From positions 41,881,137-41,945,136 of the forward strand of contig OZ026833.1 in NCBI GenBank assembly GCA_964023205.1: 64,000 nt of DNA, read 5' to 3'. Source of the stretch: Lutraria lutraria (Eukaryota > Mollusca > Bivalvia > Venerida > Mactridae). The notes under the pieces are model-generated. The model did no database searches, had not been told where the DNA came from, and was given only the letters and a program-made list of their open reading frames with translations. The first letter of the stretch is position 1; every line of letters starts with the position of its first letter. Shown here in pieces: positions 24,208 through 36,465 of this stretch. Made by a program: the position numbers and the translations under genes.

Positions 24208-25888
24208 AGCTCACATGTCACAAAGTGACAAAGTGAGCTATTAGGATCACTCTCCGTTAGAGGTGACTATTGCGGCCAAAAAAGCTATTGCGATAGTATT
24301 GTGATAGTAAAATTGCTATTCCAATAGTATTGCAATAGTCTAGAAACACAACCAACCCATTCGATATTTATGATTCAAATTTTGATTTAAAAGTAGCAGC
24401 TTAGTAATGCATATTAAATTATTAATTAAGCATATAAGTGCGTATACTTCAGGTAAATAAGTCACTTTCTCAAAATATATACTACAGTCCATGGTAGAAA
24501 TGCAAAAATTATTCTTTTTTAGCATACCTCTTAATCATAACTAAATCTATCGTAAACAATCGATAGTTGAACAAACTATTGCGATAGTTATCGACTTGGA
24601 AATATGCTATCGACCTATTGCTATCGTGAGCAAAACTATCACAATACATCGATAAGTCGACCTATCGTTACACCTCTACTCTCCGTCCGATGTCCGGCGT
24701 CGTGCGGTGTACGTCGTGCGTCGTCAAACTTTATGTTGTGACCACACTAGGGGCCACATTTTTAGCCCAATTTTAGCACTACTGGGTCAGAACGTTGATA
24801 TCAGCAAATTCTCGGATGAGTTCGATATTGGGCCATTTGGGGTAAAAAATTAGGTCACCAGGGCCAAATAATGGAAAACCTTGTGAACACTTGAGAAATC
24901 ACTGTTTTATTCGGATCTTCATGAAACTTTCAAATTGTCAGAATGTTTATTTCAATGATATGTAGGTCAAGTCTATTAATGGGTCATTTCCGTAGTAAAA
25001 CTAGGTCACTAGCCTAAGGGTAAATTGCTGGAAAACCTTGTGAATACTCTAGAAGTCACTGTTTTGATTGGATCATCATGAAACCTTGTCAGAATGTTTG
25101 TATTCATAATATCTTGGACGAGTTTAAAACATGTGTCATACATGTATTGGGTCCAAAACTAGGTCGCTAGGTTAAATCTTATGAAAAACCATGTTAACTC
25201 TATAGATTTCACACTTATAATTGTATCTTCACCAAACTTTGTCAAATTATTTGTTTTAATGATATAACGGTCAAGTACAAATATGGGTCATCTGGGGTCA
25301 ATAACTAGGTCACGAAGTCAAATCTTATGAAAACTTTGTAGATCTTCACCAAACCTTGTCAGAATGTTTGCCTCAATGATATGTGGGTCAAGGTTGAACA
25401 CGGGTCAGCCGGGGTCCAAAACTGGGTCATCAGGTCAAATCTTAGGTAAAAATCTTGTAAAAGCTCTAAATGTAATGGTTTTTATTTGGATCTTGGCCAA
25501 ACCAAGTCAGATTTTTCGTCGTAATAATATTAGGGACAACTTTAAATGTGGGTCACCTAGGGTAAAAAACTAGGTCACAAGGTCAAATCTTAGGAAAACC
25601 TTATTAACACTGTAGATGTCATAATGTTGATTGTATCTTCACCAAACCATGTCAGACTGTTTGTCTTAATGATATGTAAGAAAAATTCCAACATAGGTCA
25701 TCCGGGGTCAAAGACTAGGTCACGAGGTCAAATCTTAGGAAAATCTTGTCTATGCTGTAGTTTTCATGGTTTCACCAAATTTTCTCAGAATGTTTGTCTT
25801 ATTCATATGTAGGACAAGTTCTAACATGGGTCATCTGGGGTCGAAAACTAGGTCACCGGTTCAAAACAATGTTTTAATGAGTGAACAG
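24208..25888 (+). mobile_element. Tandem-core interspersed element, family A (3'-truncated)
   Basis: The typical head AGCTCACATGTCACAAAGTG is followed by the CGTCGTGCGGTGTACGTCG block and units of about 143 bp. It stops at GAGTGAACAG without the usual GGGCCATC..GGCCCTCTTG tail. A 421-bp hAT-type MITE interrupts its head at 24258-24678. Confidence 0.85.
24258..24678. mobile_element. hAT-type MITE with 8-bp target duplication
   Basis: The ends are TAGAGGTG and CACCTCTA, flanked by perfect copies of CTCTCCGT (24250-24257 and 24679-24686). That octamer occurs once at this position in the other family-A copies. Subterminal sequence on both sides is rich in CTATCG/CGATAG and CTATTGCGATAG. There is no coding capacity. 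Confidence 0.88.
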
Positions 25889-26990
25889 CAGGGGTTTTTT
25901 TACTAAGAAAGTGACGCCGATAGTCTTCCCCTCGGAAAATAAGCTATATTTTTCCCCTCAAAAATTCCCTCAGAGCCATGAAAAATACCCAAATTTTTTA
26001 TGATTAAGTACACATTATCATGTCCATTCTTTTTAAAATTCGTCGCATATTGAATAATGCTTCAACATACGGCATCTAGGTAGTCTTTTTGACAAGTACA
26101 TACGGTGGTGATACTAAATATAGCTTTTTATTACGTCACGGATAATGTGTACCAGCATACGAACCTCGTTACATACGAGGACGGGAACAAATGCACTAGT
26201 TCCCCGCTTCATAGTCTGGCGTATATTCGCCGCGTACGATGACGGAAACCAGTCGTCTGGCCGCACTGAATAAATCACTGCTTGCTGATTGGCTACAACC
26301 GTCATGAATTATTTAAACCAATCATACGATGGAATTACTTTACATCATTTTGCTGTAAACATGGTCGCATTTGTAATTAAAATAAATGAATGTTGAACAT
26401 CTGGCTTGCAAGCAGGATGTCGCGGGTTCGAGCCCCGAATGTTAGCAGGTGTATTGAAAAATTTGTTCGCTTTGTTAACTTCCATATCGATTTATTTATC
26501 AGCGTAACAAACCTTTACAAGGTCAAATTTTCGAAAGTACACCTATCTTTAGGTGTACATCAATTATGATTGATGTCATTGTTTGTCTTTTTACATTGAT
26601 GTGAACTCAAGGCACTAATTCACTTGATTTCATTATCGGCTAAAATACCTACTTACTATGCAAATAGTGTGCAAATAGTGTATCTTTAAATTAGCTCACC
26701 ATTTTACCACAAAAAGGTTGTAGAACGACAAGTATAGATAGATATGTTAAGTGTGAAAAAAATTGTGTTGAAGGAATATAATCTTAAAATCAACACACGG
26801 TAGTCCCCATACATCTACCGACACAAAGCCACCCGACAGACAAGTGTAGAATAAATAAATGGAAGACACAGACTCAATGAAGGCACCACTTTGGAATGAG
26901 CGACAGTAAAACTCCAAAGCGTTTTAACTAAATGTAGTTTCGTAGCATACGCTTAGTTTAAAGATCGCTTGTGCTTGAACATTACATTTA
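25889..26990. other. No gene recognised; tRNA-like fragment
   Basis: No gene seen. At about 26396-26450 the text GGCTTGCAAGCAGGATGTCG CGGGTTCGAGCCCCG resembles the anticodon arm and T arm (B box GGTTCGAGCCC) of a tRNA or tRNA-derived SINE. The 5' half with an A box is not convincing, so I do not call a tRNA gene. A short hairpin CCTCGT-TACAT-ACGAGG lies near 26164-26180. Confidence 0.4.
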
Positions 26991-28143
26991 TGCCCCCGTA
27001 TCAATAGATCGGGGGCATATTGTTTTTGGCCTCTCTGTTTGTCTGTCTGTCTGGTTGTACCAAACTTTAACCTTGCCTATGAAATTAAAAGGCTTGCACC
27101 TACATTCATCAAACTTCATATGTAGGCTCCTCATGACAACCTCTACATGACATGTGCATTTTCAGGTCAGTAGGTCAAGGTCACAGGGTCATTGTGTTTA
27201 AACAAATTCCTACATTTGTTTTAGAATACTACTACTACATTTTTCATGGGATTTTGACAAAACTTTCACAGACTTGTTGTTAACAAGAACCCGTGCACAT
27301 ATATTTGTTTATGATTCGATCATTTTTGACGAAATTATGGCCCTTTGTTAAATTTGTGCGATTGTAATAACGAAATACTCTTGTTTCCTTGTTTTCCCAA
27401 GGAATTTTGATAAAACGTCCATGAAACTATTGTTATGAAGATACCCAATGCATGTTGTAAAGGTTTCATGATTCAATATTGAATATTGTTTATTTTGTGC
27501 ATAATTATGTAATATATATACAGAAATACTCTTTTGTTTGCAACTACTTCTATATTTCTTTACGGATTATGACCAAACTTTTATAGAACTATTGTCACCA
27601 ATTTCCCCAACACATATTGGGGGTTTTGTGATTCGATCATTTTTGGAAGATCTATGGCCCTTATTTCATTTTATGTCCTACATTTCATCTATGATACTTC
27701 TCCTACATTTCTCAAAGGAATTTGATGAAACTTTCACAGACTCATAGTCACCAAGAAACCCAGCACATATATTCTGGGTTTTGTGAATGGATTGTTTTGG
27801 ACTGATTGATGGCCCTTTGTATATTTTGTGCATATGTAGTAGAGAAATACTCTCCTGTGCACAACTCCTAAATTTCCCAAGGGCTTTTTACCAAACTTTG
27901 ATAGGACTATTGTCACCAAGTTCCCCAGAATATATTGTCAGGGTTTTGTAATTCGATACTTTTTAGTAGATTTTTGTTTGTCTGTACCAAACTTTAACCT
28001 TGTCTATTAAATCGAAAGGCTACTGCCTACTATCACCAAACTTTATATCTTGGTTCATCATGACAATCTCTACAGGACCTATGCATGTTCAAGTTAAAGG
28101 GCATCCGGAGGGGGACATTGTGTTTTTGAAACACATCTTGTTT
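26991..28143 (+). mobile_element. Tandem-core interspersed element, family C (best copy)
   Basis: The head is a hairpin, TGCCCCCG..CGGGGGCA (26991-27018), followed by a CTGT-rich stretch and degenerate repeats around ATGGCCCTTTG and CACCAAG. It ends GAAACACATCTTGTTT. The matching element at 12327-14573 lacks the hairpin. It has no reading frame of note. Confidence 0.75.
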
Positions 28144-30471
28144 GTATCCATTTCAGAAAATGAGTGAAAGATGGCATTCCATGCTGGTATGTTTTATTGT
28201 TTTTTGGTTGACCTTGATTCAGTCAGGAATTACTTTTTCAATAGGTTTGTAGAGTTATTTGCAACATACACTCACTGTATTTTGTTTTATGTACTCGTGC
28301 TTTAACTGGATCGCGTCAGATAACATAAAGTGAAAAATTGAGCAAAACAGCCTGACAATCATTCTTATTCCATGACAAAACTGTAAGAAATGGATTGTAT
28401 ATGAAATTTCTTATTTCTAGCAAGTACTATACAGAGATTAGGTACTATCCGCAGACGATAGCAGGCTCGTGTGATTTAGTGCGTTTATGCACATTAGGTT
28501 TCGTTTATAGAAGTGACGTAGTCTTATTGATATGGGAAGCGGGCATTTGCACCTGGACATTTGCCCCCCATGAAAAAATGGCCATGTGGACATTTAATTT
28601 TGCCTCCTAGTAGAAATGTTAAGCAGGACGTTTATTTGTATAATAAAACCTAATATTGTCAACCTTATCATCTGCTGGGAGGCTATTCTAGTACCTATAA
28701 AATGCTGATAACACCCAAAAATAGTTCCTGTGTTTAGTTATGTTTAAAACATTCAATAAGGATTTAACCAAACAACTTATTAGTATCATGAAATAGATTA
28801 TTATCTATTAAAAAAAGGCAACAATTTTTTTTTGCCAGTTCTAAAAATACTAGTCAATTTACCTGAATGCTGTGCGATGATAGCATTTATCTAAAAAGGT
28901 ACGTACATCAGTGAAAATATGTCTTGTTACGTTCTAAGACACACTTCCTTTCCACCCCACCTACCGTTACATATGAGACTGGCCGGGTTATTGATATTTT
29001 TAGCGTGGTATAAATAAACTGATTCGTATCAAATTATTTTCAAAATGTGATCTATATAGGGTCACATACACATACTTTTAAAAATTGTAGCTTCTTCGTT
29101 TCATAAAGCCTTTTTGCACATTAAGGGTGCTTATTTACAGACCAAAAGAGCGCGATCGACAAAATGGGATATATTCGTCTGCTCTCATGAAATCACGTTC
29201 TGCCGAGCGGTTACTGTGGGATTCGTTCATTGTAAATGAGATGTGTCTAATCGTCATTGTTTCTAGTATGTGTAATATTATTACAAGTTAAATGTTTGTA
29301 CGGCGCAAAATCGCATCCGGCAATTACTAGAATGTGGCCTATGTAACATTTTTTATCAGGATGTGCGGAGTTTCGGGGTTGTTATTTTGACTTAACTGAT
29401 CCCGAAACTAAAGTGATCATCTACTCCATCAAAAATACAAGCCGTTGATGTTGAATCTGGTCATATGGCTCTACAGTTCACGAGGTACTCTATATGTAGT
29501 CCCTGTTTCCACCCTAAAGTTAAAATCAGGGGAAACTATCACCTCGATGTATCAGACGTTGCAATATCTGCTGGAATGCATATGAAATATTTAAATAAAG
29601 TCTCCAAAATAATATACTCCGTTGTCTGAGGGTACGTTGTCGTTAAAACCTGGTATAACGGTCCCAAACATAGATTTTCAACTTTAAGTGACCATCTATA
29701 TCGAACCATAAAGTGACCGTCTATGTCGAACCAATTAAGTCATCATTTCTCACCTGATCGGACATTTTTTGTATTGAGCTCCGAAATCGATATTTAATTA
29801 ACGACAATTGCGTAAACAAGTCAGTGTCCACGCTCGCGATTATAAAATTAGTCTGTGTGAATATGTTTATAATGTTTTGTTTATTTGCAATATGTTGCTA
29901 AAATAAATACATCGAAACGTATAAATACCGTGTTCCGTATCTTATAACTAACATGATTAAATGATTATTACAACACACCGATAATAAACACAGCGAATTT
30001 CTCTAATAATTTATACATCGAAGTTCATTTAGATTGAACAATTTTTGATATAAAGAGTTTCGGCTGCATTTATTGACAGATGGGCAGATTCATTCCCGTC
30101 GTTGTTTATCGAGCTCGCTCCATTCTTAGACTATAAATAGCGACTGCGTCATCAAGCTAACACTAGTTGGTGTGAGTAACACGTGACCTCGCTCTATTTC
30201 TGTTTTGTTTATATCACATGATGACCATTGCGAATATTGCGGAGTATTTCGGGCACTGTCACTAATCTGCTTCGCGCAAAAAGTTGCGATTTTGCATTGC
30301 CACTTAAAAATAAGCATACCAGAGTGTACGGCGGGCTTCCGCCGCCGTACAATTATAATTTAGATATAACAGTCATCTCAAAGACAGACAAACTAATTGT
30401 AAGATCTTTATTCCTAATTTAAAAGTTGCTAATCATTTATTATATGAAATGTTCATTTTCGGTTTATTCAG
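28144..30471. other. No gene recognised upstream of the lectin-like exons
   Basis: No supportable coding exon. A 26-bp near-repeat AAAGTGACC(A/G)TCTAT(A/G)TCGAACCA occurs twice at about 29685-29735. A 10-bp GC-rich hairpin lies at 30325-30351. The signal-peptide exon expected for a secreted F5/8-domain protein was not found. Confidence 0.5.
30325..30351. repeat. GC-rich perfect hairpin
   Basis: TGTACGGCGG and CCGCCGTACA form a perfect 10-bp stem around the 7-base loop GCTTCCG. It sits in AT-rich sequence 120 bp before the first lectin-like exon. There is no poly-T tract or other evidence of function. Confidence 0.6.
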
Positions 30472-30705
30472 ATAGAACAAACGTTGCACTTAATAAAAGT
30501 ACGAGTCAATCCAGTACACATGAACATCCAGCAGGCACCCGGTGGACATCCAGTCCCGCAGTAGATGGACAGAAACTTTGTCGTAACGGTAGTGATGAGG
30601 ATTTCATTGGAACAGATAATGAACTTGAACCATGGTGGCAAGTGGACCTTGGTAACTTATACACTGTACAAAAATTCATCGTGTACGGACGTAGGGACAG
30701 TACTG
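30472..30705 (+). CDS. F5/8 type C (fucolectin-like) domain, first exon
   Basis: This exon encodes the N-terminal half of a discoidin/F5-8C-like fold typical of fucolectins: RTNVALNKSTSQSS, then a TRWTSSPAVDG region, then EPWWQVDLGNLYTVQKFIVY. Such domains bind cell-surface glycans and are common in secreted invertebrate proteins. An acceptor (TTTATTCAG) precedes position 30472 and a donor (ACTG|GTATTA) follows 30705. The exon is 234 nt and starts and ends in phase 1, as expected for a shuffling domain. The join to the next exon at 30902 keeps the frame. The His of the F-type lectin fucose motif is not where expected (the spacing before RRD reaches an Asp), so fucose binding is doubtful. It has no signal peptide of its own. 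Confidence 0.75.
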
Positions 30706-30901
30706 GTATTATATTTTATTGTTTTCCCAAGACTACTTCTTCATTTATGAGTCAAGTAGCAAAATGCAATACACACGAAAGACAGAAAAGTGGAAAATTT
30801 ATAAACCTGAATTAAATGTATAACATTTAACTGTTTAGATTATGTAAAACACATATGTCTTATTTGATACAATGGCTATTGATGTACTATCATTTTTATA
30901 G

Positions 30902-31123
30902 ACGAGTTAAAAGGATATCGAATACATGTCACTGGTGGAGATACAAATGGGTTCATTTACACTGATACTATTTATTCAATGGAAGCGGGACATGTTGAAA
31001 TAAATATATTCCGACCAGTTGTAATCCAGTATGTGAAGATAGATCTACCAGGAACATATAGGACTCCAGTGAGTAGTGCAGGTCCACTTATGATTTGTGA
31101 AGTTGAAATATACACTCTACCAG
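30902..31123 (+). CDS. F5/8 type C (fucolectin-like) domain, second exon
   Basis: This exon encodes the second half of the domain begun at 30472: LKGYRIHVTGGDTNGFIYTD, then an RPVVIQYVKIDLPG strand and a C-terminal LMICEVEIYTLPG. An acceptor (TTTTATAG) precedes 30902 and a donor (CCAG|GTATGG) follows 31123. The intron is 196 bp. At 222 nt the exon is again phase 1 to phase 1. It ends in frame at a donor, so more coding sequence is expected downstream, but I could not find the next exon before 32224. The gene is incomplete in my reading: no signal peptide, no stop, and unknown further domains. Confidence 0.75.
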
Positions 31124-32224
31124 GTATGGCTTTACCATGTTAAAACGAGTTGAAGCCTTATTTCTTTTCATTTTCATGTCGTACCGTCGATTACGCTCAT
31201 AATGATAGTAAATATCCACCCATCCATCTCTTCCAATGATGTCAAACTATTTTCGGGACGTAGACATCAAACCAAAGAATTCTTAAAAGATATAAGAATA
31301 TAAGTATAAGACTGTACAGTAGTATTTTTTTATAATGTTATAATGTTATAAGTTTAAGATGAAGATCTAGGGTGATATATGTTCAATACAGCATACTGCT
31401 GCATTGAATTGCTGAAGGGCGGGAGAGAGGGGCACCTGGGGGTAGGGCATTTCAGTGGTGGATGGCTCTTGGGAAAAAGGATACTTAAAGTAGTCAGTGG
31501 TTGCTGTTATCAACCTGTAGGATCAGGGGTGGTTATGGCGTGACTGACGGGAAAGTGGTGGCGTAAGGAAATGTTCAGTGGGGATCAGCAACCAACTGAT
31601 GTGTGATCTTATATATAAGGGATAACCTACTGTCAATGTGTCTTAGATCAAGACGGCAGAGATTAAGGGACTTCAGCATATCTGTTACGCTAGACATTTG
31701 GTCATGGCCAGACTTTATCCATCGAGCTACTCTTCTCTGTTATTTCTGACCCTAGGAATCCAATGACGGAAAGAATCAGTTTCTTGAGCAATCTGGAACT
31801 TCATACCCATTTTGAAAATCGCCATCGATAAACACTTATGTACGTTGCGTATTTCTCAGTGACGTGAATGACCACTGTTATGAAGTTGTGCAGTAAACCC
31901 CCTGATAACTGGACTTCTTCAGGACTTGGTCAATGGTCCGGTTTTCTGAGAATTCCTATTTTCAGAGAACTTGTTAAATATTCAGAAAAAAAACAGGACT
32001 TGAAAAGCTGACGGATTTTCGGGGAATTTCGTTTTTCGGGTGGTTTACTGTAATATTTATCGACGAAGATTTGACCATCAAACTTGTGTTATTATGAGCG
32101 AAAATTAAACATAATATGTTGCGTATTCTGATACAGATACTAATCAAATCTGAATAGTATTTTCAGTAAGTCTCTGTCGATTATACTAAGGATAAGAGAA
32201 AGCTAGGCAGGATAGGTTGTTTTT
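31124..32224. other. Intron or downstream sequence; no exon recognised
   Basis: This follows a good splice donor, so at least part is probably intron of the lectin-like gene. I found no further F5/8 exon or terminal exon. No repeat family is recognised until 32225. Confidence 0.45.
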
Positions 32225-32872
32225 AGCTCACATGTCACAAAGTGACAAAGTGAGCTATTAGGATCACTCTCCGTCCGGCGTCGTGCGGTGTGCGTCGTGC
32301 GTCGTCAAACTTTATGTTGTGACCACACTAGGGGCCACATTTTTAGCTCAATTTTAGCAAAACTGGGTCAGAACGTTAATATCAACAAAATCTCGGACGA
32401 GTTCGATATTGGGCCACTTGGGATCAAAAACTAGGTCACCAGGGCCAAATAAGGGAAAACCTTGTGAAAACTTTAGAAATCACTGTTTTGACTGGATCTT
32501 CATGAAACTTTGTCAGAATGTTTATTTTAATAATATGTAGGTCAAGTTTGATAATGGGTCATTTCTATAGTAAAATAAGGTCACTAGGGCAAATTGCTGG
32601 AAAACCTTGTGAACACTCTAGAAGTCACTGTTTTGATTGGATGATCATGAAACCTTGTCAGAATGTTTGTCTTCATAATATCTTGGTGATTTCTGTCGGT
32701 CTTGGACCGACGGACTAGAGTAAGTGTCAAACACTGCGAGTAGTAGACCTCTACCAAGTTGTATAAATCCTGGCCCTGGGATCAAAATTGACTGCCTCCG
32801 GTCAGTTGACTTTGCAGTTACAAATGTAGGCTTTTCTGGTGAGTGAAATAGGGTCGCCATGGCCCTCTTGTT
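32225..32872 (+). mobile_element. Chimeric tandem-core element: family A head, family B tail
   Basis: It starts with the family-A head and four family-A phrases. At about 32690, after TCATAATATCTTGG, it switches to family-B text (GTAGACCTCTACCAAGTTG, GGCCCTGGGATCAAAATTG). It ends with the shared palindromic tail GGGTCGCCATGGCCCTCTTG. The switch is within a unit and leaves no other inserted sequence. Confidence 0.75.
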
Positions 32873-33225
32873 GGCTTTCATTATTTATATAGTGTCACCA
32901 AATCTGAGGGTCAGCATGTATTAGTGATGTCTCAGTGTCTCAATTGATGCTGATACATACCTGATTTCTGTTGTGCGTAAACAAGGACTTAAATACATAG
33001 ATGTATGTTAGTCCTTGGTATGAATAAATTCATGTTGAATAAAAACGATTGCAGAACTTGCAGGTTTTATTGTCATTCAATCATAAATAATATAATAGTA
33101 TTAAGCATAATATGAGGTAGCCATCAGAATGCTGGTGTGATTGACAATCCTGAAATTTAGACACAATGAATCAGTTGCATGTTGGTATTATGAACTGTTG
33201 CATGGTTACACGCTGGCATGATAAT
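32873..33225. other. No feature recognised
   Basis: Short AT-rich spacer between the chimeric repeat and the 3' end of the minus-strand LINE. Confidence 0.5.
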
Positions 33226-33590
33226 TTTTTTTTTTATTATTATTATTTTTTTTTTATCTTTATTGTCCCCGTCAAATGGTAGTAAGTGGGTCGGGGTGCC
33301 ATCCCACTTATACCTTACAAATTACAAGGTAATAAAGATAGATAGAAACTATGAATAACAAAAAGAAAGAAATACATGTAGAATTCAAGTTACAACATTA
33401 TAAGGTATAAGCAGTTGCATTATTAAATAAATACATAGCATACATTCAAATAGTGTATCTTTACAATTTAGTAAGACGTGACAGTTATATATATATATAT
33501 AAGATACATTCAAATAATGAACTGTTTCATGTGAAAAAGCTCTTACATCTTAAAAATATAACAATTATAAAACACAAAGCAGACATTCTA
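33226..33590 (-). other. LINE 3' untranslated region and poly(A) tail
   Basis: The T/ATT-rich tract at 33226-33263 reads as an A-rich tail on the minus strand, placed just downstream of the ORF2 stop at 33591. This marks the 3' terminus of the minus-strand LINE. A short TA run lies at 33488-33501. Confidence 0.7.
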
Positions 33591-35447
33591 TCATAATTGA
33601 ACTGATGTTAAAGCTCTTACAATTGACCAATTTTCTTCTATATTATTATTTGTATACCCCTTATTGGTTTCCAATGCAAATTGTAAACTTTTTATGAATA
33701 TTTCTGTATTTGGTACAGTCATTTTATTTTTACATACAAATAAATATCTCTTTAATTCAAGAAAAAGTATTGTATATTTATTACTGTTTAGAACTTTATC
33801 ATACACACCAAATATAAAAAAATTACTACTTAACATGTTTGAATCAAAATTCAGTATATTGAGTTTTAATTTCACAAAATCTATTATAGTTTTTACCTTA
33901 GGACATTCCCAAAAACGATGGATTATTGTCTCCGGATCTTTCTTACAAAAAGTACATAAGTTATTATCTGTTAAATTCATTTTATGTAATAATGATTTTA
34001 CTCCAAGTATCCTATGATTTATTCTAGTTTGAAGCCATTGTAAGTTTTTATATAAATTCCTTTTTTACAAGTCATAAATTTATGATTGTAAAAGAGTGGT
34101 ATATCTAACATAGTGTCTTTTGAATCAACATTAAAACTTTTAACATAAATAATGGAACTTTTCAAAACAGATATCCAAAAATGGTTTTTAATATTCCTTA
34201 TATCATTTTCAGCATAAAATTTTCCAGTACTAAATAGTTTGTCTATGTTAAATATTGATTTAGGTAATGCAAAACATTGACTATTATTTGTTTTTATATC
34301 TTTTTATCCAACTAAGCTTTATAGTGTCATTATAATTGTATACATTTACCATAATTATACCTCCACCACAGTAGTCTTTGATTGAAACAGAACTTTTTAT
34401 TTTAACTGTTTTCCCCACACGAAATTAGTAAAGATATTGTCTATCATTTTCATTATATGAGGAGATGGAGTTGGAAGGGCCGTAAAACAATGTGTTAGAA
34501 TGGGGAGTAATAAAGATTTTATGACACATATATCTTACCTATTGGTGTCAGCTTCCTTCTATTCCAAAATAGGATACAATTTTTTATTTTACTTATTTTC
34601 TCACGAAAATTACTATCAACATTTTTTGTCAGATTTACATCAAACATTATTCCTAATAATTTAAACTGTGTATCCCCTCATTTTAGTTTCCATTTAGTCT
34701 TAATAGATCTTGTACTGTATTTCATAGATCCTATCCAGATAACATGTGTTTTATTAAAGTTTACTTTTAGGCCAGAATATTTAGCAAAATTGTCTATTAA
34801 TATGTTTAGTGTTGAATTAAGAGATTTTTCTGATCCATCGAGCAATAGTGTTGTATCACTGCAAACTGCAAACTTTTGAATTCTTCTTCATTTATTATTA
34901 TTCCTTTTATACTTTTACAGAACAGAACAGAACATATACTTTATTAACTTGTACAACATGTACATCGTTATAACATATATACATAATATATATACACAAA
35001 ACCATACATATTAATCACTACACAATTACATAAATACACAGTTTACAGTTTCTTATCTTTGAAGCCCAAATTTCTGCACACAAAATGAAAATGAAATTGG
35101 TTCCACCCTAACAACATTCACGACCTGCTGTGAAAAAATCTGATAAAAATCCATTTATTTGCATTGCTAAGTTGGTATCAAGTAAAAATAATGAAATCCA
35201 TTTTTTGAACATAGGACCAAACTTGAAAAAGGTCAATCAAGATTAGTAACCCTGGAAGTTTATATTTATCTGTATATTCCATAATATCATATAACAATAT
35301 AGTATTCTCTCCAATAAATCTATCCTTTACAAATCCTGTTTGATTATTTGCAATTAAAATATTTAAAACTGTTTTGAGTCTGTTTGCTATTGAACCTGAA
35401 GCTAGTTTATATATTGTATTTAATAATGTTTTTGGTCTCCAGTTTTT
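33591..35447 (-). pseudogene. LINE ORF2, reverse transcriptase C-terminal part and zinc-binding tail
   Basis: Read on the minus strand, this continues ORF2 of an L1/Tx1-like non-LTR retrotransposon. KNWRPKTLLNTIYKLASGSI lies directly inside the right edge, followed by NNQTGFVKDRFIGENT and LPGLLILID (RT motif A region). The C-terminal CTFCKKDPETIIHRFWEC is the RT zinc-binding motif (C-X2-C-X8-H-X4-C), and a stop follows at 33591. It is not functional: the frame shifts just after motif A (about 35235), the FADD catalytic region near 34875 is broken by an indel, and about 145 bp of foreign sequence lies near 34917-35060. A family-A element separates this piece from the RT N-terminus. Confidence 0.85.
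34917..35060 (-). mobile_element. Short retroposon tail inside LINE RT
   Basis: RT-like text stops near the FILCAEI region and resumes at the GIIINEEEF region, with about 145 AT-rich bases between them. On the minus strand the segment ends in AATAAAG followed by TTCTG repeats, like a non-LTR retroposon 3' end with a short repeat tail. Boundaries are approximate. Confidence 0.45.
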
Positions 35448-36465
35448 AGCTCACATGTCACAAAGTGACAAAGTGAGCTATTAGAATCACTCTCCGTCCG
35501 GCGTCCGGCGTCGTGCGGTGTGCGTCGTGCGTCGTCAAGCTTTATGTTGTGACCACACTAGGGGCCACATTTTTAGCCCAATATTAGCAAAACTGGGTCA
35601 GAACGTTAATATCAACAAAATCTCGGACGAGTTCGATATTGGGCCATTTGGGGTCAAAAACTAGGTCATCAGGGCCAAATAATGGAAAACCTTGTGAACA
35701 CTTTAGAAATCACTGTTTTGACTGCATCTTCATGAAACTTTGTCAGAATGTTTATTTTAATAATATGTAGATCAAGTTTGATAATGGGTCATTTCTGTAA
35801 CAGAATTAGGTCACTAGGGCAAATTGCTGGAAAACCTTGTGAACACTCTAGAAGGCACTGTTTTGATTGGATGATCATGAAACCTTGACAGAATGTTCGT
35901 CTTCATAATATCTTGGACGAGTATGAACATGGGTCATCTTGGGTCAAAAACTAGGTCGCTAGGTCAAATCTTATGAAAAACCATGTTAACACTGTAGATG
36001 TCACAGTTTTAATTGGATATTCACCAAACTTTGTCAAAATGTTTGCCTTAATGATATGTAGGTGAAGGATGAACATGGGTCAGCCGGGTTCAAAAACTGG
36101 GTCACAAGGTCAAATCTTAGGTAAAAATCTTGTAAAAGCTCTTAATGTCATGGTTTTGATTGGATCTTGGCCAAACCTTGTCAGATCTTAATGATATTAA
36201 GGACAAGTTTAAATATGGGTCACCTAGGGTCAAAAACCAGGTCACAAGGTCAAATCTTAGGAAAACCTTATTAACACTGCAGATGTCAAATTTTGATCGT
36301 GTCTTCACCAAACCTACTCAGACTGTTTGTCTTAATGATATGTGAGACAAATTCGAACATAGGTCGTCTGGGGTCAAAAACTAGGTCACCGGTTCAAAAC
36401 AATGTTTTAATGAGTGAACAGTGATTGTCATGTGAGCGATATAGGGCCATCTTGGCCCTCTTGTT
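35448..36465 (+). mobile_element. Tandem-core element, family A, inserted in LINE RT
   Basis: A full-length copy with head AGCTCACATGTCACAAAGTG, the CGTCGTGCG-rich block, and six units of 140-146 bp. The tail is GGGCCATCTTGGCCCTCTTG. The LINE reading frame ends at its right edge (NKQYL) and resumes at its left edge (KNWRP) with only a few T/A bases in doubt, so no clear target duplication is present. Confidence 0.9.

Noticed and set aside
26396..26450. tRNA gene
   Set aside because: Only an anticodon-arm and T-arm-like half is visible; no acceptor stem pairing or clear A box.
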